Shown in pieces: positions 7,925 through 15,735 of a stretch of 27,714 bases of DNA. Position numbers and translations under genes: made by a program. Position 1 is the stretch's first letter. Each line of letters opens with the position of its first letter. This stretch comes from JAGORY01 sp964517585 (lineage in GTDB: Bacteria; Patescibacteriota; Gracilibacteria; Peribacterales; Peribacteraceae). Below the pieces are notes generated by a model. That model was given only the letters and a program-made list of their open reading frames with translations, was not told the origin of the DNA and did no database searches. The stretch covers positions 1 through 27,714 of the forward strand of contig CAZFCB010000016.1 in the NCBI GenBank assembly GCA_964517585.1. The letters run 5' to 3'.

Positions 7925-8875
7925 ATGACTGTCGTCAATATCACGCCACTTATGAAAGCAACAGGTAGTAGTGTGCGTGGCACTGTCATGGTGACTCCTA
8001 ACATGTCGGGAGTTGAAGCATGTGTACGTGATGATTGGATGTATCTTGGGATACGAACAATATGCGATATTGCTCAGGAAAAAGGAGATCGTATTCGCTC
8101 TGCTGCGGGTATTGGTAGTGGTAACGGAATCGTAGAAATAGCAATGCTCCATGCATTCGATGTCCTCGAAACCCTCTACGTCACCGATATTCTTCCTGAG
8201 ATCCTGCCAAAGATTCAGTTAAATATCGACCGTCACCACGGAAATACCAAAGGAGTGAAACTATCCTATGGAGTCGGGCCGGATTGCAATCCATTGCCTG
8301 AACCTATCGATTTTATCTATGCAAATCTACCTCTCATTATGGTCGATAAGACTTCGCTGCATACGCAACTTGCGACAACAACACTCACTGATGCTTCGCG
8401 TTATATGAAGTTGAATCGGGGAGACGATGACATCCTACGAAAGTGGTCTCTATTATCACAGCTAGGATTTCTTCTCTCTGCAAAAGAAAAGTTGTGTCCC
8501 GGTGGCACGATCATCACACTCCTTGGAGGCCGCATACCGTACGAAACAATCGTAGAACTCTTCACAAGAGCAGGGCTCCAATTTCGTGAGCGATACTGCG
8601 CATTCAAGAGGCAGAGCGACCCTCAATTCCTCAGAGAATACGCTGCATATGAAACGCGTGAGCGTGTTCACTTCTCCTTCTACAACTACGCATTGGCTGC
8701 GAACATAATCCAACAGCAACTCAGAGTAATCGTGCCAGATATCGTTCCGGTTCGTGGTGATGAGTTAAAGTCTCTCATTGCCTCTGCGCAAATAAGTGCC
8801 TCAGAAGCACACTCATACGCTCTAAGGGGAGAGTCTGTTGGACACCTTGCATTTGCTTTCGAGGCTTTCCAATGA
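7925..8875 (+). CDS. Class I SAM-dependent methyltransferase
   Basis: The 316-residue protein contains motif I GIGSGNG (62-68), an acidic motif II residue in VTDILPE (D88), and a motif IV-like IDFIYANLPLI (129-138). There NLP stands where HemK/PrmC-type and nucleic-acid N-methyltransferases have NPP(Y/F). The order is that of Rossmann-fold class I enzymes. A post-motif strand CPGGTIITLLGGRIP (about 197-211) follows. The substrate is unknown; the NLP motif hints at an amide or amino nitrogen, but the match is not exact. The stop overlaps the next start by ATGA, so the gene is translationally coupled to the CBS-like enzyme. The two probably act in one pathway. Confidence 0.75.
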   Translation: MTVVNITPLMKATGSSVRGTVMVTPNMSGVEACVRDDWMYLGIRTICDIAQEKGDRIRSAAGIGSGNGIVEIAMLHAFDVLETLYVTDILPEILPKIQLNIDRHHGNTKGVKLSYGVGPDCNPLPEPIDFIYANLPLIMVDKTSLHTQLATTTLTDASRYMKLNRGDDDILRKWSLLSQLGFLLSAKEKLCPGGTIITLLGGRIPYETIVELFTRAGLQFRERYCAFKRQSDPQFLREYAAYETRERVHFSFYNYALAANIIQQQLRVIVPDIVPVRGDELKSLIASAQISASEAHSYALRGESVGHLAFAFEAFQ

Positions 8876-9798
8876 TTCGACAAGGTGTACTGACTGCCAT
8901 CGGGAATACGCCGCTCGTACGTCTACCGTTTCAAACACCTGCGCATGTCTGTGCCAAGCTGGAATTTTCGAATCCTGGGGGAAGTGTGAAAGATCGTCCT
9001 GCACTCTTTCTCATCGAACATGCGGAAAGAGAGGGAATCTTGAAACGAGGTGGCACCATCGTCGAAGCCTCATCCGGAAACTTCGGCATTGCTCTAGCGA
9101 TGATTGGCGCTGCCAAGGGCTATCGGGTCATCATTACAACGGCGACAACCACGAGTGCTGATAAGATCCGTGCACTAGAATCATTCGGCGCAGATGTAGT
9201 GCGTTGTCCACCGACAATATTCGCTGATGATCCGGAGAATTATCGATCAGTCGCAACAGCTATCCACAGCAAAACAGCCGGATCATTCATGCCAGATCAA
9301 TTTCATAATCTTCTCAATCCGCTCTCTCATTACTCCTGGTTAGGACCAGAGATTTGGAGTCAGACACAAGGAAAAGTAACGCATCTCTTCGCCGCAGCTG
9401 GGTCGGGCGGAACGGTTAGTGGTGTTGGAAAATTTCTCAAAGAACGGAATACGAATATTCGCATTTACGCGGTGGACGCGGCAGGATCGTTCTACTCAAC
9501 CGGAGGCAAACCAGTACCGTATCATTTGGATGGCATGGGTCTTGATGCAGAGTGGCCAACACTCGATACGAGTGTTATTGATGATGTTATTCCGGTGTAT
9601 GATGAAGAGGGATTTTCGATGATGCGAGAGCTTGCTCATACCCATGGAACTTTGGTGGGACCAAGTAGTGGCGCTGTCGCTGCTGCGGTGACTCGGTCAC
9701 TTGGGAAATTCAAAAAAGGTGACACTATCGTGATGATCTTTGGCGACTCAGGACGGTCGTACTTTAGTAAAGGATATTTTTGCTCTCAGTTATCGTAA
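8872..9798 (+). CDS. PLP-dependent cystathionine beta-synthase/cysteine synthase family enzyme
   Basis: The 308-residue fold-type II PLP enzyme shows AIGNTPLVRL (9-18), the Schiff-base lysine K40 in NPGGSVKDR, the substrate loop SSGNFG (67-72), the phosphate-binding glycine loop GSGGTVSG (177-184) and a C-terminal GDSGRSYFSK (291-300). That last motif is closer to the DSGRxYLSK end of cystathionine beta-synthase catalytic domains than to typical CysK. Length equals a bare catalytic core: there are no regulatory CBS domains. Possible reactions are beta-replacement on serine, O-acetylserine or O-phosphoserine with sulfide, homocysteine or an amine. Coupling to a SAM methyltransferase would suit homocysteine use, but that is inference. 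Confidence 0.85.
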   Translation: MIRQGVLTAIGNTPLVRLPFQTPAHVCAKLEFSNPGGSVKDRPALFLIEHAEREGILKRGGTIVEASSGNFGIALAMIGAAKGYRVIITTATTTSADKIRALESFGADVVRCPPTIFADDPENYRSVATAIHSKTAGSFMPDQFHNLLNPLSHYSWLGPEIWSQTQGKVTHLFAAAGSGGTVSGVGKFLKERNTNIRIYAVDAAGSFYSTGGKPVPYHLDGMGLDAEWPTLDTSVIDDVIPVYDEEGFSMMRELAHTHGTLVGPSSGAVAAAVTRSLGKFKKGDTIVMIFGDSGRSYFSKGYFCSQLS

Positions 9799-9840
9799 AA
9801 TCCTGCTTGCGCTCCGCGCCTCAATGACTAGGATAGAACT

Positions 9841-10896
9841 ATGAATACGTTACTCGCATCTTTGGCAGGACAGTCTTTCTGGGGAAATACACCAAAAGAT
9901 ATTGGAATGGCGTTACTGATCTTTGTTGCCATTATGTTCGGACTGCGGCTAGTGATGAATGTGATTACGCGCACGATGTCTCGGTACAGCTCAAGAACAA
10001 AAACACATGTAGATGATGTTCTGATTTCGTTGGTGCAACATATTAGTTTTGGAGCGTACCTCGTCACCGCTTTATTTTTGTCATCTAAATTCCTTGTTCT
10101 ACCGGACATCGTCCAACGTACGCTCTTCATCGCACTCTGGATCGTTCTCCTCTTTGAGGGAATCCGCATCATTGAACGTTTCTTGATCTGCATCATTCAG
10201 TATAAATGGTTTCGACATCAGGAAGGGGACGCGGAAGGCATGATGTCCATTTTCGCACTCCTTGCACGCATCACACTGTGGACAACAGGACTGCTTCTTC
10301 TGTTCTCCAATATCGGGATCAACGTTACGTCGCTGATCGCAAGCCTTGGCATCGGCGGTATTGCCATCGCACTAGCTCTCCAAAATATTCTCGGTGATCT
10401 CTTTAGTTCTTTCTCCCTCTATTTTGATCAGCCATTCCGTGTCGGAGATTTTGTCATCGTTGGCGATCATAAAGGAACCGTGAAAAAGATTGGCCTCAAG
10501 ACGACCCGTATTCAGGCATTACAAGGCGAAGAGATTGTGATTCCTAATCAGGAATTAACGACAACGAGAGTACGAAACTTCAAGCGCATGGAACAGCGCA
10601 GGGTGGAATTTAGTTTTGGCATCACCTACGAAACGCCACAAGCGACTGTGGCAGCCGTTCCCGATCTCATTAAGAAAGTGCTTACAGCCGAAAAAGATGT
10701 ACAAGTTGAACGAGTGCATTTTAAGAGTTTCGGCGAATCAAGCCTCGACTTCGAAGTTGCTTATTTTGTGCACAGCAGTGACTACATCCGATACATGGAT
10801 TGCCAGCAAAATATTAACCTAGGCATTATGCGTGCATTTGAAGACGCAAAGATTGCATTCGCCTATCCGACGCGCACTGTGTACTTGCAAAAGTAG
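9841..10896 (+). CDS. mscS: MscS-family small-conductance mechanosensitive channel
   Basis: This 351-residue membrane protein has hydrophobic helices at about 20-44, 68-88, 92-118 and 136-158. The pore helix at about 164-190 carries the glycine/alanine-rich pattern GIGGIAIALALQN, followed by the family hallmark FDQPFRVGD (195-203) that opens the beta domain. NQELTTTRVRNF (236-247) is the usual conserved end of that domain, and a cytoplasmic alpha/beta domain completes the protein. It releases solutes on hypo-osmotic shock. The start follows AGGAT six bases upstream, one of the few clear SD-like sites here. Transcription converges with the SLH gene downstream. Confidence 0.93.
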   Translation: MNTLLASLAGQSFWGNTPKDIGMALLIFVAIMFGLRLVMNVITRTMSRYSSRTKTHVDDVLISLVQHISFGAYLVTALFLSSKFLVLPDIVQRTLFIALWIVLLFEGIRIIERFLICIIQYKWFRHQEGDAEGMMSIFALLARITLWTTGLLLLFSNIGINVTSLIASLGIGGIAIALALQNILGDLFSSFSLYFDQPFRVGDFVIVGDHKGTVKKIGLKTTRIQALQGEEIVIPNQELTTTRVRNFKRMEQRRVEFSFGITYETPQATVAAVPDLIKKVLTAEKDVQVERVHFKSFGESSLDFEVAYFVHSSDYIRYMDCQQNINLGIMRAFEDAKIAFAYPTRTVYLQK

Positions 10897-10901
10897 TGCA
10901 C

Positions 10902-10929
10902 AAAAACAGGGGCACTTTCGCACCCCTGT
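10902..10929 (-). terminator. Intrinsic terminator of the small SLH gene
   Basis: ACAGGGG (10906-10912) pairs with CCCCTGT (10923-10929). Read on the minus strand the hairpin is followed by TTTTTG, giving an intrinsic terminator for the gene ending at 10948. In the plus direction the stem has no T tract, but it may still protect the mscS mRNA end. Confidence 0.7.
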
Positions 10930-10947
10930 CACGGTCGGATCACCGAA

Positions 10948-11700
10948 TTACTGACTCAAATTCTCCCAGCTCTGCGATGGCTGATCTCTGACATTCTCTT
11001 TTGCTCGATAGAGCATGATCGCAAGCTGTCCGCGTGTGACCGGTTGCCCGAGAAAGCGAATATCCTTCGGGATGCCGTGACGTTCGGACAGGGAATTTAC
11101 ATAGACGAAAAACCAACGAGGGTCATCTGACGTTCCCTGAACCTGACTGACGCGAAAGATACGGCTTACCACCTTGGCTGCTTCCACGAAATTTACCAAG
11201 CGTGTTGGGCGGAAGTATCCGTCAGCATAGCCATGAATGATGCCTGAGACTTTTGCATTGCAAATATCGAGCGCGTGAACTGTCGATGCATCAACATCGG
11301 TGAAGAGCTTGATACCAGCGCCATTCTTGTTGAGACAAGAGTTGTCGCGATCTGGCATCAGAAATTCACTCGTCATGAGTTGGACAAGTTCGTCGCGACG
11401 AATACGTTTATCAGGATAAAATTTTCCATCGGTGTAATCACCTTTGAGAATATTGTGCGTGCGAAGATATTCGATCGCCTCATAATCCGCGCGCGATGTT
11501 GGAACATCGAGGAATGCCTTTGTTGAAAAAGGTGATTGTGAGGGGCTAGGAGCAGCCTTGGAACTTGCTGAGGAAGAGAATTGCGACGACTGATGTTTGT
11601 ACATATCTTCGGGAAATATGGCGGAAGCCTTTCCAGAGCTTGTCCAGAGAAGAATGCCGAGAAGAGGAATGCCAATGATGTGAAGTGTTTGGATCTTCAT
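10948..11700 (-). CDS. Small secreted SLH-domain protein
   Basis: The 250-residue protein starts with a signal segment (about 1-27, ending GKASA) and a Ser/Pro/Lys-rich linker (37-60). SLH motifs are seen at about 63-115 (FLDVPTSR...YPDKRIRRDELVQLM) and 133-185 (FTDVDAST...FRPTRLVNFVEAAKVV). A third, less regular one lies at about 195-232 (VTRGQLAIMLYR). It has no other domain, so it resembles a cell-wall or S-layer anchoring module or a minimal S-layer-associated protein. It may share its wall ligand with the large LamG/SLH protein in this window. No clear SD: the bases before the ATG are mostly pyrimidine. Confidence 0.85.
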   Translation of the reverse strand: MKIQTLHIIGIPLLGILLWTSSGKASAIFPEDMYKHQSSQFSSSASSKAAPSPSQSPFSTKAFLDVPTSRADYEAIEYLRTHNILKGDYTDGKFYPDKRIRRDELVQLMTSEFLMPDRDNSCLNKNGAGIKLFTDVDASTVHALDICNAKVSGIIHGYADGYFRPTRLVNFVEAAKVVSRIFRVSQVQGTSDDPRWFFVYVNSLSERHGIPKDIRFLGQPVTRGQLAIMLYRAKENVRDQPSQSWENLSQ

Positions 11701-11897
11701 ACAACGAATGTGGGGAAATGCCGAAACGATGGCAAGAGAACTACTCTACATCAGTCAGTGTGTTCTGGTGGTCATCTGACCTTGCTTTGTGATTTGATGG
11801 AAATAGCAAGTTCTTGGCTATGATTCGCGAAATCTGCATCATGGATAGATTGGGGATTTTTATCAGAAATTGCCTTTGCTACACTAAAAATTTTGAC
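11701..11897. other. Intergenic stretch upstream of the small SLH gene
   Basis: No gene is supported here. The stretch should hold the minus-strand promoter of the SLH gene, but I see no convincing -35/-10 pair. Two palindromes occur: GGTCA-TC-TGACC (11770-11781), and ATAGCAAG (11803-11810) facing CTTGGCTAT (11813-11821) with one extra G. Either could be an operator; evidence is weak. Confidence 0.3.
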
Positions 11898-11923
11898 AAA
11901 AAAAACCGGGCGAACCCGGTTTT
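11898..11923 (-). terminator. Strong intrinsic terminator with UUCG tetraloop
   Basis: On the minus strand AAAACCGGG, then loop TTCG, then CCCGGTTTT form a perfect 9-bp stem closed by a UUCG tetraloop. The stem runs into eight T residues in all (11898-11905). It ends minus-strand transcription 22 bp after the stop of the short Pro/Ala-rich ORF, and probably also that of the antiporter gene further upstream. Confidence 0.88.
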
Positions 11924-11944
11924 CATGATATCGCGTTTCACTGC

Positions 11945-12052
11945 TTACGCAGCTGGTGCGGATGGCATTGGGGCAGCAGGAGCTGGAGTCACTGGAGCTA
12001 CTGGAGTAGCAGGCGCAGGCTCACCATCTGTCATCTGTAGGAAGAGAGACAT
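11945..12052 (-). CDS. Possible 35-residue Pro/Ala-rich small protein
   Basis: The minus strand encodes MSLFLQMTDGEPAPATPVAP and then fifteen more residues of Pro, Ala, Val, Thr, Met and Ser, ending SAPAA and TAA. The last 25 or so residues are almost only Pro/Ala/Val/Thr. It lies between the antiporter gene and a strong terminator on the same strand. An in-frame GTG at 12094, preceded by AAGG, would give 49 residues (starting with RTVKAGISF after the initiator). An internal ATG at 12034 would give 29. The bases before ATG 12052 and 12034 are pyrimidine-rich, like other starts in this window. The family is unknown. The opposite strand is also open across this stretch but runs through the terminator and is likely a shadow. 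Confidence 0.42.
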   Translation of the reverse strand: MSLFLQMTDGEPAPATPVAPVTPAPAAPMPSAPAA

Positions 12053-12216
12053 GGAAAAAAGGGGGAAAGAAATACCTGCTTTGACCGTACGCACTCACGC
12101 CTTCAAGAACAAACGCTTCTTGTTGTGCTATGTGAGTTTCCTGTCATAACCAGCCTAAAAATCAAGAAAAATGAAGAATAGTGAAAACGGCTAGAGCTTC
12201 ACTCAACAGGAACTAT

Positions 12217-13212
12217 CTACCCTCTCCACACAAGAAATACCATGTAGGCAATGTAGGCAGTCAGCATGATCACACCGTCAAACCACTCAAGAACGTGATG
12301 ATCTTTCTGCTTCCAAAATAACAAACGCTTGTGGACATAGCCTGTGTGTATCGCGAAGAAAAGCAGAATCGTTGCGCCGATCGTGACGAGGAGATCGACA
12401 TTTAAGATAGGGGCAAATTGAAGAGGCGCAATGACGGCGCTCACACCAAGTATCCAGAATATATTGAAAATGTTACTACCCACTATGTTGCCAACCGCTA
12501 TATCTGCTTGGCCTTTACGCGCGGCCACAATGGAAGTCGCAAGCTCCGGTAACGACGTACCGACCGCGACAACGGTAAGGCCGATGAGCGCCTGCGAGAC
12601 GCCGAAGATTTGAGCAATAGTAATAGCACTGTCAACCGTGAGCTTTCCACCGCCAACAAGAAGTGCGAGGCCAATCACAACGAGGCCAAAAGAATGCCAC
12701 GCGCCTCGCATCACGACAGTGTCATCTTGGCTTCCGGGATCCTCTCGTCTCATGCCAAAGGTGTACCAGAGAAAGATCGCAAAGAACGATATGAGTATCA
12801 GACCATCCGAACGACCAAGCTCGCCGATGTCATAGCCATCGATGAGCATGTCATTTGCCATAAAGAAAAGAACGACAGCAGCAAGAAGAGCGAAAGGAAT
12901 TTCTTTCCATACCGTTGATGTCTGTACGGAAATTTTTGATATGAGAGCTGAAACACCGAGAATAAGAAGAATATTCGCGATATTGCTACCAACAATATTG
13001 CCGATAGCAATATCTGTGGCTCCAGAAAGGCTACTTGTAATATTCACCACAAGCTCCGGCATTGACGTGCCAAAGGCAACGACAGTAAGACCTATGGTGA
13101 GTCCTGAGACGCCAAGCCGCTTTGCAAGAGACGACGCACCTTCTACCAGCCAATCGGCACCTTTGACGAGTAAAATAAGGCCAAGGATGAGTATCGCAAT
13201 GGCAAAAAACAT
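12217..13212 (-). CDS. CaCA-family sodium/calcium antiporter (YrbG type)
   Basis: This 331-residue integral membrane protein has about ten hydrophobic segments and the two inverted alpha repeats of the CaCA family. The first is GLTVVAFGTSMPELVV with IGNIVGSNIANI (about 41-84); the second is GLTVVAVGTSLPELAT with VGNIVGSNIFNI (about 207-250). The acidic Glu of each (G)TS(M/L)PEL and the Asn/Ser of GNIVGSN are the ion ligands in this family. Length matches bacterial YrbG-like proteins. It probably expels Ca2+ in exchange for Na+ or H+. The start has a good SD-like AGAGG just upstream. It is transcribed away from the V-ATPase operon and could share a divergent control region with it. Confidence 0.92.
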   Translation of the reverse strand: MFFAIAILILGLILLVKGADWLVEGASSLAKRLGVSGLTIGLTVVAFGTSMPELVVNITSSLSGATDIAIGNIVGSNIANILLILGVSALISKISVQTSTVWKEIPFALLAAVVLFFMANDMLIDGYDIGELGRSDGLILISFFAIFLWYTFGMRREDPGSQDDTVVMRGAWHSFGLVVIGLALLVGGGKLTVDSAITIAQIFGVSQALIGLTVVAVGTSLPELATSIVAARKGQADIAVGNIVGSNIFNIFWILGVSAVIAPLQFAPILNVDLLVTIGATILLFFAIHTGYVHKRLLFWKQKDHHVLEWFDGVIMLTAYIAYMVFLVWRG

Positions 13213-13240
13213 TCGCCTCTACCTTAACATTTTTTCGCGC

Positions 13241-13264
13241 CCAAAAGCGAATGTGCTTTTTTGG
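13241..13264. other. Hairpin in the antiporter/V-ATPase divergent region
   Basis: CCAAAAGC (13241-13248) pairs with GCTTTTTTGG (13255-13264), with two extra T and a 6-base loop. It lies in the 167-bp gap between the divergent antiporter and ATPase operon starts. With a T run on the plus side and an A run on the minus side it could attenuate or be a regulator site. No clear promoter pair was found around it. Confidence 0.3.
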
Positions 13265-13379
13265 CCATTGTGCATCGAATTTTACATGCATGACTTCTGT
13301 AAGCCACTAAACCCCTCAAGGATCAGCATGCTTAGACTCTTGATTCTTTTGCCATCTTTCAGTAGCGTTCTTGAGTTCT

Positions 13380-13763
13380 ATGAACTCGACATTGTCCAAT
13401 ACATCGGCAGTAGCAAGGCTAGAGAGCGTACTTCCGTCACAGGCGCATGAGCTCCTAGAGATCGAACGACGTGAACATGAACGGGTCGTGCGCGAAAAAG
13501 AGTCTATTCTTGCCCGTGAATCTGCGCTTGAAGCTGAACTCGCGTCTTCGCTGCAAAAAGAAGAACGATCACTGGCGAACGATGGTATGAAATCACTACA
13601 AGAATTTAACCAACGCGATCTTACGGATTTCATCACAAAAGAGAGCGCAGAGATTGAGAGGCAGGCAGCATCCGTGAAGGACGCTGGCCTTTCCCATCTC
13701 AATAAAGCTGCAGATGTTCTTGTGAATGCAGCTCTCTCAGAGGATCTTCTTTCCCACCTCTAG
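13380..13763 (+). CDS. V/A-type ATPase subunit G/H-like peripheral stalk protein
   Basis: The 127-residue protein is rich in Glu, Ala, Arg, Ser and Leu and predicted to be almost wholly coiled coil (EIERREHERVVREKESILAR, EAELASSLQKEE). This is as expected for the stalk partner of subunit E (AhaH/NtpF/VatH). Sequence conservation in this family is low, so the name rests mainly on its place as first gene of a complete V-ATPase operon, 3 bp before subunit I. A TTG at 13371 is an alternative start. No clear SD is present. Confidence 0.7.
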   Translation: MNSTLSNTSAVARLESVLPSQAHELLEIERREHERVVREKESILARESALEAELASSLQKEERSLANDGMKSLQEFNQRDLTDFITKESAEIERQAASVKDAGLSHLNKAADVLVNAALSEDLLSHL

Positions 13764-13766
13764 ACC

Positions 13767-15707
13767 ATGGGAATCGTGAGGATGCAGAAGATGGCTATTC
13801 TCGCACACAAAGAAGTGTCAGAAGCAATCATCGTGCGTTTACAAGAAGAGGGAGTTTTGGAAGTAACGACGGAACACTCCGTGGAAGCACTTGATCATTC
13901 TGAGGCTAATTTCCGTGCAGCAGAGATAGATTTCGCCATCAGCGAACTTACAAATATTGCTCCGAAAGATGTTCTCCAAAGACTCCAGGGAGATGTTCTC
14001 CCTGGTCATATCATCGCGGCGGCTCACAGTACAGACTCATCTGCCATCATTCAGCGTCTCCATAATCTACGAGAAGCAGAAGGCGTCCTCGGTCGTGAGC
14101 TCACAGAGCTCGACATGAAAAGTGTGCAACTGCAACCTTGGAAAGGATTTCGGGAGTTATTACCACCGGAAACACGCACGGGGACATGTACGAGAATTTT
14201 TGGTACTGTGCCTTTCCAAAAAACAGAAGAGCTTCAGCAGGCGCTCACCACTCGCTTGCCTCGCACAAGCGTTGAAATTATTGGAGAAGATGCTGGTCTC
14301 TGCACTCTGAGTGTTTTCGTGTGGAATCGGGATTATCAAACATGTGAGGAGATCGTGACAGCGCATGGCTGGACAACAGTACGACCCCCAGAAGGTCAGG
14401 GGGCTCCTGCTAAGCTTCTTGAGAAAATTTTAGTGCGACAGAATGAAATTATCACCGAGCTACAGCAGTACAGTCGTGAGCGTCTTGCGATGACGCAACA
14501 TCTCCCTGACCTTGTTAAAGTACGAACATTTGTCCATTGGCTCGAAGGTCGTGAAACTGTTCGCGAACGTATGACGACGACGAATTCTATGATGCTCATT
14601 ACAGGATGGATGCCTGCGACAGATGTCCCGTTGATCGAAAAATCTCTGTCATCTATTTCGCCTGCTGTTGCCCTACTCCCTCTCCAACCAAAGGAGGGAG
14701 AAGAGCCACCGGTTCTCATCAGAAACTCTCTTCTCATCTCTCCATTCGAAAGTGTGACAACACTCTACGGATTGCCACTCGCAACTGAAATGGATCCCAC
14801 CGCTGCGCTCGCACCGTTTTTCACACTCTTTTTTGCTCTCTGCATTACGGATGCTGGGTATGGACTTGCCATCGCAGTCATCATGGGCATTTTCCTCTTC
14901 ATCAAAAAATTATCCATCAGAAAAGCTCCGCTGTGGTGGGCGGTATTCTTTGGTGGCATCGCAGCGTTCTTTGTCGGTATTCCTTTTGGTGGGTGGTTCG
15001 GCCTTGATCCGAATAAGCTCCCTGCACTTCTTCATTTTCTTCGGACTCCTGTTGGGGATGGATATTGGTTTAAGTTGCAGGTGTGGAATCTTGGTACAGA
15101 AGAAGGTGTCCAGTTTCTTCAGAATCTAGCGCTCATTCTCGGCCTCACTCATTTGTTCTTCGGCATGTTCCTTGCCGGATGGCATAAATGGATTCACGGC
15201 AACAAGGCGTCCGCATTTTGGGAGCATTTCACTGCGCATATTCTTTTGCTTGCAGTACTCGCTCGCGCATTTGCGCCAACTCCATATGTACCCGCTGCAA
15301 CATATGGATTGTACGCGGCAGTCATTCTCATTGTTTGGGGCAAAGGGTATGGAAATCCTTGGTATCTCCGTCCTGTCATGGGGCTACTTGGCGTGGCCAA
15401 TTTTGCAATAGGTCTCCTGAGCAATGGACTCAGTTATCTTCGTATTCTTGCACTCGGACTTGTGACGGGTGCCATTGCTCTTGCCGTTGATCAAGTTGCG
15501 ACGGAAATGGGGAAACTCTTCCCACTATGGATCGGTATTCCCGTTGTCGTTCTTGTTGCTGTCGGCGGACATACTGTGAGCATCGCGCTGAATACACTGG
15601 GAAGTTTCATCCATGCAGGCCGCCTTCAGTTCATTGAATTCTTCAGTCAATTCTTTGAAGGCGGCGGCAAGCCGTTCGATCCTTTCCAGCGTTCTATTCT
15701 GTTTTAA
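13767..15707 (+). CDS. ntpI: V/A-type ATPase subunit I (a subunit)
   Basis: The 646-residue protein has an N-terminal cytoplasmic half (about 1-345, MGIVRMQKMAILAHKE start, alternating helices and coiled coils) and a C-terminal membrane half with about seven or eight helices (from ATEMDPTAALAPFFTLFFAL). The essential arginine of the ion half-channel is visible in LSYLRILALGLVTG (R559). The closing helix pair ends with GRLQFIEFFSQFFEGGGKPFDPF, a very typical family signature. It forms the stator next to the K ring and passes ions across the membrane. Position between the G/H-like gene and subunit K is the usual one for V/A-ATPase operons. Confidence 0.96.
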   Translation: MGIVRMQKMAILAHKEVSEAIIVRLQEEGVLEVTTEHSVEALDHSEANFRAAEIDFAISELTNIAPKDVLQRLQGDVLPGHIIAAAHSTDSSAIIQRLHNLREAEGVLGRELTELDMKSVQLQPWKGFRELLPPETRTGTCTRIFGTVPFQKTEELQQALTTRLPRTSVEIIGEDAGLCTLSVFVWNRDYQTCEEIVTAHGWTTVRPPEGQGAPAKLLEKILVRQNEIITELQQYSRERLAMTQHLPDLVKVRTFVHWLEGRETVRERMTTTNSMMLITGWMPATDVPLIEKSLSSISPAVALLPLQPKEGEEPPVLIRNSLLISPFESVTTLYGLPLATEMDPTAALAPFFTLFFALCITDAGYGLAIAVIMGIFLFIKKLSIRKAPLWWAVFFGGIAAFFVGIPFGGWFGLDPNKLPALLHFLRTPVGDGYWFKLQVWNLGTEEGVQFLQNLALILGLTHLFFGMFLAGWHKWIHGNKASAFWEHFTAHILLLAVLARAFAPTPYVPAATYGLYAAVILIVWGKGYGNPWYLRPVMGLLGVANFAIGLLSNGLSYLRILALGLVTGAIALAVDQVATEMGKLFPLWIGIPVVVLVAVGGHTVSIALNTLGSFIHAGRLQFIEFFSQFFEGGGKPFDPFQRSILF

Positions 15708-15735
15708 CTCTTTTTATTCTTTCCCTTATTCATGT

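Noticed and set aside
11814..12149. Plus-strand 111-residue ORF with a Gly/Ala-rich middle
   Set aside because: It runs straight through the strong minus-strand terminator and mirrors the Pro/Ala-rich minus ORF; the bias is the complement of that ORF.
13316..13702. Minus-strand 128-residue Ser-rich ORF
   Set aside because: It is antisense to the coiled-coil ATPase subunit; Ser/Arg richness is the usual shadow of Glu/Ala-rich coding sequence.
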